Below, piece after piece: positions 1 to 11,079 of a stretch of DNA of 64,000 nucleotides (position 1 is the first letter of the stretch; every line of letters begins with the position of its first letter). The stretch is from Siphonodentalium dalli (taxonomy: Eukaryota; Mollusca; Scaphopoda; Gadilida; Siphonodentaliidae): contig CP136061.1 in assembly GCA_032622095.1 (NCBI GenBank), positions 98,081,345 to 98,145,344 of the forward strand, read 5' to 3'. A model generated the notes under the pieces. The model did no database searches and had not been told where the DNA came from. It saw nothing but the letters and a program-made list of their open reading frames with translations. A program made the translations under genes and the position numbers.

Positions 1-69
1 CAGTCATTTATGTTAAATAACGTGAAAGGATACCAAATGACGCAAAAATTGACGTCATGAAGCAGAGCT

Positions 70-1361
70 GAGAGAAGGATAACATCTTGAGAGTAGGATA
101 ACATCTTGAGAGTAGGATAACATCTTGAGAGTATGATAACATCTTGAGAGTATGATAATATATTGAGAGTAGGATAACATCTTGGGAGTATGATAACATC
201 TTGAGAGTATGATAACATCTTGAGAGTAGGATAACATCTTGAGAGTATGATAACATGTTGATAGTAGGATAACATCTTGAGAGTAGGGTAACATATTGAG
301 AGTAGGATAACATCTTGAGAGTAGGATACCATCTTGAGAGTATGATAACATCTTGGGAGTATGATAACATCTTGAGAGTATGATAACATCTTGAGAGTAT
401 GATAACATGTTGATAGTAGGATAACATCTTGAGAGTAGGATAACATATTGAGAGTAGGATAACATCTTGAGAGTATGATAACATCTTGAGAGTATGATAA
501 CATCTTGAGAGTATGATACCATCTTGAGAGTAGGATAACATCTTGAGAGTAGGATAACATCTTGAGAGTAGGATAACATCTTGAGAGTAGGATAACATCT
601 TGAGAGCAGGATAACATCTTGAGAGTAGGATAACATCTTGAGAGTAGGATAACATCTTGAGAGTAGGATAACATCTTGAGAGTAGGATAACATCTTGAGA
701 GTAGGATAACATCTTTAGAGTAGGATAACATATTGAGAGTAGGATAACATCTTGAGAGTATGATAACATCTTGAGAGTAGGATAACATATTGAGAGTAGG
801 ATAACATATTGAGAGTAGGATAACATATTGAGAGTAGGATAACATCTTGAGAGTAGGATAACATCTTGAGAGTATGATAACATCTTTAGAGTAGGATAAC
901 ATCTTTAGAGTAGGATAACATCTTGAGAGTAGGATAACATATTGAGAGTAGGATAACATCTTTAGAGTAGGATAACATCTTTAGAGTAAGATAACATCTT
1001 GAGAGTAGGATAACATCTTGAGAGTATGATAACATCTTTAGAGTAGGATAACATCTTTAGAGTAGGATAACATCTTTAGAGTATGATAACATCTTTAGAG
1101 TATGTTAACATCTTTAGAGTAGGATAACATCTTTAGAGTAGGATAACATCTTTAGAGTATGATAACATCTTTAGAGTATGATAACATCTTGAGAGTAGGA
1201 TAACATCTTGAGAGTAGGATAACATCTTTAGAGTAGGATAACATATTGAGAGTAGGATAACATCTTGAGAGTAGGATAACATGTTGAGAGTAGGATAACA
1301 TCTTGAGAGTAGGATAACATCTTGAGAGTAGGATAACATCTTGAGAGTAGGATAACACATT
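70..1361. repeat. 19-bp minisatellite, about 68 units
   Basis: A continuous array of the unit GAGAGTAGGATAACATCTT. The period holds exactly: unit starts at 70 and 1,343 differ by 67 x 19. Main variants are TAGG/TATG, CTTGAG/CTTTAG and CTTGAG/ATTGAG. The CTTTAG form clusters at about 695-1,180, which suggests local homogenisation. The minus strand of the unit has no stop codon in any frame and 19 is not a multiple of 3, so long 19-residue-periodic open frames appear. These are artefacts. The array lies in the intron just after gene 2's last visible exon. Confidence 0.97.
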
Positions 1362-1445
1362 TGACCTTCTGGGAGTGGGGATATGATTTATATTTTGACG
1401 TAAAAAGTTGATGAAAATATAATAAAGATATTAATTAAACAGTAC

Positions 1446-1587
1446 CTGACCAGAACCCCTTGTAGACTTTGTTTACGGTCTTCTTTATATTATCTTTATA
1501 CTCAAACTCCTCATGGCATAGCTGCCTCAGTTCACATTTGTCGCAAAAATGGAACAGTTTCTTCACCTGACCTGGGATATAATCCTT
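1446..1587 (-). CDS. Gene 2, visible exon 4 (Cys-containing, unrecognised)
   Basis: An internal exon of 142 nt: 47 codons plus one base. The acceptor (ttattgcag|AAG) and donor (TCAG|GTACTG) are both good, and only this frame is open; the other two contain stops. It starts in phase 0, matching the phase-0 end of the exon at 9,636-9,785, and ends in phase 1, so the gene continues beyond the left edge. The peptide contains HFCDKCELRQLCHEEF, a CxxC followed five residues later by C-H, then a Lys-rich stretch ending in YKGFWS. The cysteines suggest a small metal-binding fold, but I do not recognise the family. Joining to the upstream exons is inferred from strand, order and phase. Confidence 0.72.
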
Positions 1588-2099
1588 CTGCAATAAAGAA
1601 AACTTATATAAATATTTAACATGAGCTGGGTAAAAACAGGTGTAAAATGCATATTTATTTCCAATCCTAAAAATAGAGGATCTCTAATGAGTCACAATTC
1701 TATTTGAAAATTATTCATCAAATTTGGTGGACGAGGTTAATAAATTTTGTATAGAATTATGATGAATTTTAAATCCTTTTTATCACATAATCACATTTTA
1801 GCAAGGAAAAACGATCTCAAAATGGCTGGGGTTAAACAAAATATTGATTTCCTTATCACAACCGAAAGACATCCTCAAGAACAGAATAGTTCCATTTTAA
1901 ATGTGTCTTTTCATGTTGACAAAATTGTACAACCACCCTTATCAACCATACTTTAAATATGGTGTTTGGTCATATGCATAGTGGTATATGAGAGATAAGT
2001 CACTTATACATGTGTCAAAAATAGGGAGGAGTGGCTCATTATATGGAAAAAATGTCCCCCAAATCTCCCTCTAGGCTGGTCCCTGTAATCCAATAGATA
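1588..2099. other. Intronic stretch, no feature seen
   Basis: AT-rich intron of gene 2 (the intron spans 1,588-9,635). A short segment at 2,045-2,092 (ending ggctggtccctgt) is repeated at 2,433-2,480 on the other side of the MITE at 2,100-2,298. No coding signal was seen. Confidence 0.5.
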
Positions 2100-2298
2100 C
2101 AGTAATGCCCTAAATAATGGACTCCTTAACCACAGCAGAATTATGGGTAATTTTTCAGGATTTAGTCGGAAATATGGCTTGTTGCCAGTGAGAGCTTTCC
2201 GATGAATGGCAACAAGCCATAGTTCCGACTAAATCCTGAAAAGTTACCCATAATTCTGCTGTGGATAAGCTAGGTGTCGATTATTTAGGACATTACTG
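2100..2298. mobile_element. MITE-A copy 1 (palindromic, TA-flanked)
   Basis: Near-perfect inverted repeat of about 199 bp that begins CAGTAATGCCCTAAATAAT and ends with its complement (ATTACTG), flanked by TA on both sides. The arms contain 'cagaattatgggtaa' and 'caggatttagtcgg'. TA duplication with CAGT ends is the Tc1/mariner (IS630) pattern. It has no coding capacity and depends on a transposase elsewhere. Confidence 0.9.
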
Positions 2299-2359
2299 TA
2301 TGTTTCACCTTCTCAGGCCTAGAATTGTATCATGCCCTGAATCTCTATCAAACCTGGAT

Positions 2360-2412
2360 ATAGTGTGTCTGTCATTTGCAGAATGAGGTCCCCAGAGGGT
2401 GGATTTAGTGGC
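2360..2412. mobile_element. MITE-B terminal fragment
   Basis: One end of the MITE-B family (tgtctgtcatttgcagaatg followed by aggtccccagagggtg). It lacks the partner end. Compare the full copy at 41,261-41,715. Confidence 0.7.
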
Positions 2413-2472
2413 CATGCAAATTTAGTGGTCATGAAAAAATGTCTCCCAAGTCGCCCTCCAGGCTGGTCCCTA

Positions 2473-5400
2473 CAGTATAGAAAGCGTGTTGTATAAGGAA
2501 AACACTCAACACGGTGGGAACCCCACTAACCCCACCGTGAATCACCGGCATTCGCGGTGATTTTTCCACGGTGACCCACAGTGAACTTGAGTGGATCGGA
2601 TTAAGATGAATAAACTAACGTCCGGGGGACTAGCCGGTGATCACTGCAAGGAATCACCGCGAATCACAGAGAATCGCGCAAAATGCCAACATCTACTTGT
2701 TCACGCCACAGCGGAAACCCTTTACTGTAGTTTATTTTTTAAACATACATACAGTGTATGCTGTACATTTTTTACATTATGGTTGATATTTTCGAAATGC
2801 CAGAATTGTTAATTAGTTACATGCAGGTATCAATAAATAAACAATTTGTTATTATATGGATCGTTTCCGCCCCTCGATCGCTTATTTCGAATTTTAAGCA
2901 CAAGTGGACCCTCGCAAACTTTGTAATGTTTACATATATACATATATATATGTATACTTGGAGCGGAAGACCATTTAAATATATATTGTACCTTAATTTT
3001 AGCATGAAAATGATTGAATTATTAGTTTTTTTCGTTATATATTAATATTAATTGAATGCACGTCCTGCTTGTCTGTAACGTGTGCGTAATCTCCGTAACT
3101 TAATTACCATACATGTGCGTGTATATACAATTGTTTATACACGTGTATCATATATTTATATATCTTTGTTTTAAAATGTACGTGTTGGCCTATTCCTGGT
3201 GTGGTAGAAATAAAGAGCGTACTTTATTTAACTTATGTGAGAAAAATTAAAAACAGCTGGGAAATGGCTGTGGCCATGGCAAATATTATGTGACGCTGGT
3301 TTATCAATATTTCGTGTGTTTGTCAACCTATCTTATAACTGCATGCTTCCATAATACGTAGGCACAATTTAGAAGCTCGGATCAGCCAAGTCCGTTTAAA
3401 AATGAAATTTTTTTTAAATATATTTATAATTATTTTTTATTTTTTTTAGCAAAATGTTTAAAAGATCAAAATGTGCACAAAGCGCACACAGTGATAACAT
3501 TCCTCGGCCTTTTGTCCAGCCCCTAAGTCGATGAATAAAGGCTACCGAAGGGAGTTTGATTCAGCTAATATATACGTGTATATATAATGCATATACTTTC
3601 ATGCACTGTATTTGATTATGTCCAATATTGTATAAAAACATGTGTCATGTTTTGTTCATAACCTTTGATAGTTCCACCAAGTCAACGAGGTGTGAAATCT
3701 TGTCATGATGTGGACAACGGTCGGTACTTTGAAGTAAGGCACCCTTTGTTACGCGATGTTTTTTAATATCTTGAGTGACAGTACATTAATTAACAAAATC
3801 AGTTATCTATTCTCATGTCATGGAATCTGTGAGATGTGTCCTTGGCAATTCCTGCATAGTTTGTTTCAATGTTGTTAGAACAAAGTGATGATTTTAAATA
3901 TTCCCTAAAGCATGCACTTGACACATACAACTGATTTCGGCATTATACATTAAAATATCACTGGATCGTAATATAATAAATTAAAAATTCTGCGTTTCTG
4001 TTTTCGTTACTCATCATTAATAGATTATATATTTAAAGATCGAGTGCAGTTTAAGCCTATTTTCATCATTTGACGACAAATTAATGAAAAGTAAAACATG
4101 GAATAAATGGTGTTTTTTTTTTAATTATGAGCTTTTGTGACGTGTTGCTTACAGATGATTGTGTGGATTTTCGCCACTCCTGCGCCATGCAAATAATGTC
4201 GATTTCGTGTCAAATCGGGCTAACACAAAACTATTGCAGCAACTTCTATTTCGTTTCATAATTCAGGCGCAATTATATTTGTCTCAACTAAATATCGATA
4301 ATTGTTTTGAGCATTGTTCAATCTTTTAGTGACCGTGACAATGTTCCCAGTCAGTTTTTTAGGTTTCCTTGGCGACAAAAGTGACATGCCGCGTGTGCGC
4401 AGTGAATAATTTCCTATTAATACGTATTATTAATATGTACATGTAACATGGTGACGGAATCACCCCGAACCACGCAACATCCAATTTAGACTGATACATG
4501 TAGGCGATATACATGCGCATACATGCAGATAAATATTAACGAGATTGTACAAAAAACACGTAGTTGCATATCTGCACACACACAAATGGCTTTAATTGAC
4601 ATCGATAATCTATGTACATGTACATGGACCCTGGAGAAATTAGAATACGATGTTACTACAAATAAAGATTTATTTAAAAAAAATGGAATAGAGACTCAGG
4701 GTAACCTGGCGAATGTTAAATAACGGTGTTAATTTTACTAAAGATTGAAAATGATATTATTATTATACGATATGTTGATAAATGCACGGCATATTGCAAT
4801 ACTAGCTGACATGCTCTGAACAATACATGCATTTGACAATGTCAGAGATATTTACAAGCTGTATTCAGTTTTCGCCCATAATTGAAATTAACGCTCTTTA
4901 TTTCTACCACGTGAGGACTAGACTAACAAGCAATGCTCTTTATCGTTCCATGTTCGGGACCCAAACGTTCTCAAAGTCGATCACTATAATTAATACAGAA
5001 AGAGACCATACGTGTACATGTATAGCTATTACATGGACCATACACGTGTTTGGCTATATGGTTGTAATGCCGTTTCAGCTGATAGCATTATCTCAGGACA
5101 GTGAACTCGACATACACATGTACTTTGGTGATCCCTTGAACCTGGCCGCGGTGTAACAAAATCGATCAAAATTTTGAATTTTCAAACCATTATGACAAGT
5201 GCATGCCTTTGAATTGAGCAAGAAGTTAAAACTAAACAAAAATCAATAATTATTTTTTTTAAATATTAAACAAAATATCATCATGTAAACATTTTTAAAA
5301 GACCAAAATGTGCGCGAAGCTCGCAAAGGGGGTACATAATAACGTCTTCTGTTTAACAATAGCCTGTTTCAACTAGTTTTTATATAAATATCTTATTATA

Positions 5401-5725
5401 CATTAATATATTGTTTTTTTTCTTCAAAAAGGTTATGAAAACAGATTAAAGAGACAATTGTGGAAAATGCAATGCTATTCCCGTTGCGCAGATAAGAGTT
5501 TCGTGGTGAATGCCGGCGATCCACTGTGTATCCCAGTGATTCGCGGTGGGATGAAGTGAGGTGTGAAGAAACTGCCATCACCTTGCTGATTATACACAAT
5601 AGCGCCTTAATTGCTAATCCTCGCCACTCAAGCTTTCGGTGTTGAGTGGGCCACCGTGAATCACTCTCCCAAAAATATCCCCACCGTGTTGAGTGTTTTC
5701 CTTATACCACATGCTTTCTGAACTG
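2473..5725. mobile_element. 3.25-kb element with ~45-bp terminal inverted repeats, TA-flanked
   Basis: The left end starts CAGTATAGAAAGCGTG and runs through ATAAGGAAAACACTCAACAC. The right end, read in reverse complement, starts CAGTTCAGAAAGCATG and runs through the same ATAAGGAAAACACTCAACAC. Both sides are flanked by TA, again a Tc1/mariner-like end. Next to each terminus are GC-richer palindromic motifs (caccgtgaatcac, gattcgcggtg). The interior is AT-rich with only short open frames and no recognisable transposase, so this is a non-autonomous element. Confidence 0.82.
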
Positions 5726-5733
5726 TAGCTGTA

Positions 5734-5934
5734 CAGTAATGCCCTAAATAATCGACTCCTTAACCACAGCATAATTATGGGTAATTTTTCAGGATTTAGT
5801 CAGAAATATGGCTTGCTCATTGAGAGCTTTCCGATGAATGGCAAGAAGCCATATTTCCGACTGAATCCTGAAAAATTACCCATAATTCTGCTGTGGTTAA
5901 AGAGTCAATTATTTGGAGCATTACCACTGGGGGG
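5734..5934. mobile_element. MITE-A copy 2, interrupted near its right end
   Basis: Starts CAGTAATGCCCTAAATAAT after TA and runs through both palindrome arms to ...GGAGCATTAC, where another element begins. The missing terminal bases (TG, then the flanking TA) are found at 9,569-9,572, directly after the right end of the inserted element. This copy therefore predates the 3.6-kb insertion. Confidence 0.88.
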
Positions 5935-6584
5935 CCCACCACTCCTGCTATATCTGTCCGAAATTGTATAATCGTCCAGTGCGCATCGATAGATGCTAAG
6001 TTGCCCTCTCTCCAATTTTTAACAAAATTAGCATGACGTCACTTAAAATTGTAAGTATTTTCTTAAAAATCCAAATTATTCTTTCAAAATTGAATTGTGA
6101 TTTTTCAATATCACTGTCTGTATCCGTGTGTGTTGAATTTGAGTTGTAGCACTCACGGAAGATTGAACAATCAGGAGTTTATCACTTCGTTTTTGACATT
6201 TTACTGTAACCTTCGGCGATAAAGTTTGTTTTTAGACCAGAAATGGGACATTCCAATGGGCAAACAGTAGTTTTTTGGTAAGTTTGTTATCTCCGGAACA
6301 CAAATATGCAAAAATATACATAAAAAATCTGAACAGTGCTACAGGTGGCACATTAAAAGACAAGCACACGGTGGCTCCAGTGCAAAATTTTTATGGCTCC
6401 AGTTCGAAAACGAGCAAAAATGATAAGCTCCAGTGCGCACCCAAGAATATAATTTTGATATTGCACATAATTCATCGATAATTTAGTAGATTATATAGGC
6501 GTTATAGCCGAGCACAATGACATTTCATCTAATATTTGTGCAAAAAATTTGTCTCTTTGAGCTTTGCAGGGCAAATATATAGAG

Positions 6585-6748
6585 AATATCTACACTTTTT
6601 GGTTGGATATGGGAATTATCTCATGAGTGATGACAAAACAAAAATGAATTTCCACAAGTGGCTCTACCACGAGTGGAAATTCATTTTGTTTTTGTCATCA
6701 CGAATGAGACAATTACCATATCCAACAAAAAAGTGTAGATGTTCTGTT
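6585..6748. repeat. Long perfect-type hairpin (~160 bp)
   Basis: The sequence from 'atctacactttttggttgga' is repeated inverted as 'tccaacaaaaaagtgtagat', with a second complementary block 'aaaatgaatttccac' / 'gtggaaattcattttg'. The loop is only about ten bases. It is probably a MITE nested in the 3.6-kb element. A structurally similar hairpin occurs at 40,893-41,038. Confidence 0.85.
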
Positions 6749-7465
6749 TATTATATGCTCCGCTGAGTTGACCCATGGGTCAACCTCAAAGAAGAGTAAA
6801 ATGTACACATTTGTATACCCAAGGTAGTGATCGAGCTTGTGCATATGAAATACAATGTAGTTCAATTTTTCAGACGTATTGGTTGAGGGATAAAGATGCT
6901 AACATGAGTATGTTTAACAGAAACATTTAATTGATCACATATTACAATTTTTTCAACCTGAACACTCAGGGACTTTTTGCTCAGTCTTCCACCAAGAAAC
7001 CGAATCACTTTTAATTTTAGTGCGGATCGATATGAGTGAGAATATATCAATATCTCACTAGACGGATAACAGTTTTTATCTGATGCAAAAATACTACTAT
7101 TTGATAGCTTAGCATATAATAAATAGATGTTAAATTACCATTGTAAAAATTATAAGGCTACTAAGTGTCATTCGAATAGTAACAGAATCGTTCACTTTAT
7201 GATGCAAACCTGGCATTTGGCATGAATGGCCAGTGTATGTCAATTATGAAGACTTATTTTTTTTCCGACAAACCAATCGCAATCATCGACATATTCAAAA
7301 TGGCTGCCACTTTTACAATCTGGCTGCCATTTTCAGCTTTTACTCAACGAATACTACGAATGTGACTTCTATTCCTTATTTGAAAAATTTATTATTTCAC
7401 TTAAATAAAGGGTGTTGTAGGATGGCCGCAAGACACTATTTCCACACACACACATCCCACCCCAA

Positions 7466-7842
7466 CAGGGGCGCCGGAAGAGGGGGGCAGAGGGGGCAGC
7501 TGCCCCCCCCCTGCCCTTGACCAAGGGGGGCGAGCGGGGGCAGGACTTGCCCTTTTTCTGGAGACAGAAAATGCTTTTTGTGTGTTTAATCTCGTGTTTT
7601 TATAGCAAAATGTTACTTTTTTGGTCCAAATAACACCAATTTCACTAGGAATATTAATTTTTTGTCAATTTTATCACAAAATGGCCATAAAAACCGACAA
7701 ATACCATTAAAATAGGGATTTTTGCCACAATGAATTGATGGTTATTTTCCTGAGTTTGCGGAGAAAATGCCCTTTTTTTGCGGGAAAAGTGCCATTTTTG
7801 TAGGCTCTGCCCCCCTGCCCTTGGATGCTTCCGGCGCCCCTG
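7466..7842. mobile_element. hAT-type MITE with exact 8-bp target duplication
   Basis: Ends are CAGGGGCGCCGGAAG and its exact reverse complement CTTCCGGCGCCCCTG. The flanking octamers CACCCCAA (7,458-7,465 and 7,843-7,850) are identical. CAGGG-type ends with 8-bp duplications define the hAT superfamily. The GC-rich subterminal parts contrast with an AT-rich, non-coding centre (377 bp in all). Confidence 0.93.
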
Positions 7843-8019
7843 CACCCCAATCCAGCATCGCAGTCCAGAGGGATTCAAATAGGGAACCCATGCCAGTTCT
7901 CGGCCCTTTATCGATTTAGGTCGAACAAAGATTGATGTAGGATTGTCCCAAGACACCCCACATATTCAACAAACACATCCGATTCAAAATGCATGGCCGC
8001 CGTCCAGAGGGGTCCAAAT

Positions 8020-8972
8020 AGAGGACCACTGGGTTTTAACTTTCCAACTGTTGGAAATTTCCAACCAACCTGACACTACCTATAATGATGGTATATTTCC
8101 AATTGATAGCAATCTCAGACCAAAATTTGGACTAAATATATGGAAAAGATTTGGTTCTCGGGCAATTTTTTTTTCAAATCAATGAGGGAGGGAGGGTTTT
8201 ATTTTTATTTTTTATTTTTTTCTGCGCATAGTAAGCATGGACAAATATACCTTCCTCTGTCTAGTAATAACCAGAAAGGTAGAGGGAACTGTTATGCATA
8301 TAAACTCATTTAGTCTTATATAAAAATGACATTGTACTACCAGTGTATGACTGGGATTACCTAACAATATATAATGCCCCTGACATTAACTACTGTTATT
8401 GTTGTCTAAAAACTGATACCTCCCCATTCTAATATGTGATCCTGAATTTAGTCCTGTGCCTTTCAATTGTATAAAGTTACAATTAGTGTAAGTTGTTCAC
8501 AATGACTAATTGTAAGAAGAGCATGAGGATGATCAGAGGATCAGCTAATCATTTTCTTAATTGTAGTCATCTACTTTATGTTATAAGCCTGCAAGTCACT
8601 TTTAAGACATTACATGTTAGAGCTCAATGCACACTAATATTCAACACATATCTGCTATGGACATGTTGATAAAATCAAAACAATCCAAAAAAAATATTTT
8701 TTTTTTCATAAGTTTTTTTGTCATAACATCAGGCATTGCAATAAAAAGGCCTAATGCGGCGCTTTTTATTCAATGCGGCGGGGCCTGAGAACCAAAACCT
8801 TTTTTTTTTGGCCTAAGCAGTTGCTGGAAAATCAACCAACTAACAATTTCTACCTATAGTGGTGTAAAATTTCCAACAAATGCTGTGAGAGGCATGAAAT
8901 TTCCAGCTGTTGAAAATGTTGATCAAAGTTGGAGGGTTAGTCCCTCAAACTCCCCCTGCCACCACGTCCCTG
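8020..8972. repeat. Diverged 'tttccaac' repeat region
   Basis: Scattered motifs tttccaac/gttggaaa and a terminal-like 'ccaccacgtccctg' near 8,965 match the element family seen complete at 32,859-33,930. A G/C-skewed stretch near 8,750-8,820 reads 'ggcctaatgcggcgc'. No coding signal was seen. Confidence 0.5.
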
Positions 8973-9635
8973 TGGTAATATCCCAGCACCACATCCCTTT
9001 ACATCAACAAAAAATAGCTTCATGGAAACCGTGAAGCATTGAAATCAACATGAAAGCACATTGAGGTGACGATTTCGGACTGGTGCACTGTCGCTGAATG
9101 CGCACCCATTATGTAGCTTGTTATCGCAAAGGCAACGTATCATTTTGAGATATTTTATAAACCTTATTTTAACAAACTTACAATCCCCACATGACAGTGA
9201 TTTTGATGGGCAATATTAAAAACAATACCAAGATGACAATAAACTGATTATTGTAGTAAAATTGAGCACATGCTCCACTCAGAATGCTTTTGGATTTGTC
9301 ATAGTAAAAAGCACTGGGAATGATGAGGTTGGGAAAATATACAAAGAATTTCATGTTTATTGAATCCTGCGGTCCAAGAGCCGCTTTACATATACATAAT
9401 GGCCTTTTATTGAGGGGAAAACATAATTTTCTTATATAAACTGAGCTCAATTTCTGGGCATGGTAGACTTTCTCTCGCCGGAAACGCACAGGAGCCTCGC
9501 GATTGCGCACTGGATGATTATCCAATTTCGGATGGATTTAGCAGGAGCGGTGGGCCCCCAGTCATTACTGTACTTTTAGAACTGTTTTAGCAAAGCAAGG
9601 ATTAAATTTCGATGGTGTTGGAGGATTTACATTAC

Positions 9636-9785
9636 CGAATGTGTTTTATGAACAGTAGTAGATTTGTTCACTCCAATGCCATCTACGCTTAGTGATGTAT
9701 CCGTTAACAGACGGCAGTAATTTGATTCGTATCCATGGCAACAGCTAGTTCTTGGTCCAGAAGGTGTGGAATTGTTTTGTGGTGT
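9636..9785 (-). CDS. Gene 2, visible exon 3
   Basis: A 150-nt exon (50 codons, phase 0 at both ends) between an acceptor 'catattgcag|ACACCAC' and a donor 'CATTCG|GTAATG'. The peptide is rich in Ser, Thr and Asn and has a Cys pair (RTSCCHGYESNYC). No domain is recognised and it is probably disordered. Phase agrees with both the preceding exon (16,008-16,229) and the following one (1,446-1,587), which is the main evidence that they form one transcript. The introns on either side, 6.2 and 8.0 kb, are filled with transposons. Confidence 0.68.
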
Positions 9786-11079
9786 CTGCAATATGAAAGA
9801 GACAAGTTTCTCAGTTGACATTTATACACAACTAGCTGAAACAGGCTCCCTTCGGTAGCCTTTATTGGGTCTGCAGCCCCTGTGTGCGCACATTTTGATA
9901 TTAGACAGTCTTATTAAGCGGCCCCTTTGTGTGCTTCACACACTTTTTGATTGATTAATAGTTCGGGAGCCCGCATATGTTCTATTTACACTTTTGCGTA
10001 CAAAAGGTTTGACCCCCTAAAGTTGGTACCAATAATGGAACATTCTGAAAAACCGATTTCTTATGTTGCGCATTCCTGGGGTTTAGGGGCTGCTGAACCC
10101 CAAAAAGTGCCAAAAATCACTTCTATTTACACTTCCGCGTACATCGATGAATTTTGGTTTGATGATACTCCTAAGTGTACTGATTAAGAAAACACAACTT
10201 AAGAAATGGATTTTCCTGGGGTTTTCAGATAAGAAAGGGGGTCCCATGCTGAACCCCAAAACGTGATTTTTCACTTTTGTTTACACTTTCGCGTACATCC
10301 ATAATTTTTGGTCTCAAAGTACTTTGATATATACTAATTATAAATACACAACTTAAGAAGCAACTTTTCCTGGGGTTTTAAGATAAGAAGGGGGTCATCA
10401 GGTCACCCCTCAAAACGTAAAAAATCACTTTTATTTACACGATTGCATTCGTCCAACGTGTGTGTATGTGCGTACACCCCTGGAACGTTGTACTATCACA
10501 ATCAATACATCCCTAAATCGATACGATCAACTTCAGAAATATATATTCATGTCGTTTTCTGATAAATATTGGCAAAAATTAAGTTTTCAGGTTTGGACCA
10601 TTTTTTCAAGTAAAAATATAACTATCTTTGGATTGAAAGGTGTTTATTGTTTTGGTCTATCTTAAATGTGTCACACTACGGTGTTTATAGACCAAGTTGC
10701 TCAAGATGGCTTCCAAAATGGCAATCAAATTTGTAAAATGCTAATTTTTGACATATATCCCGAACATTCTCTGCATTATCCGAAAAGGTAACAAATTGTG
10801 ACTCACTCGGTTATTATACGTGCTAGTTAATTAACTGACAACTACATGTTCTATTCCCAGTTGTCCCAGTTCTGTATGGGGCATGACAAATTCATTTTAA
10901 AGTATGTAATTTTGCCGAGAACCTCTTTTGTGATTTTGGCCATATTTATTGGAAGGAAATGGGCAGAACTTTGAGACAGAACTGAGATGGACCATAATCT
11001 TTGGCTATTCTGGTCCATTATGATAAAAACAATGTCTACAGGATACAGTGTGGGTGCCAAGATCGTAGCCAGGGAGTTA

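Larger units (their letters stand above)
5935..9562. mobile_element. 3.6-kb element with ~64-bp TIRs, inserted in MITE-A copy 2
   Basis: Left end ACTGGGGGGCCCACCACTCC... through 'gtccagtgcgca' (about 5,936-5,990). The right end, in reverse complement, reads ACTGGGGGCCCACCGCTCC... through 'catccagtgcgca' (about 9,495-9,562). Flanks are GCATTAC on the left and CATTACTGTA on the right, giving a 5-bp (ATTAC) or 6-bp (CATTAC) target duplication. The interior carries a hAT-type MITE, a long hairpin and AT-rich DNA with no transposase. The superfamily is not assigned. It lies in gene 2's third visible intron, about 70 bp from exon 3. Confidence 0.85.

Noticed and set aside
8-883. Long minus-strand open frame of about 290 residues with a 19-residue repeat
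   Set aside because: It is the 19-bp minisatellite read in a stop-free frame; the other minus frames are open too, and there is no splice or start context.
9178-9525. 115-residue minus-strand open frame
   Set aside because: It overlaps the terminal inverted repeat of the 3.6-kb element, has no convincing splice borders and no recognisable domain.
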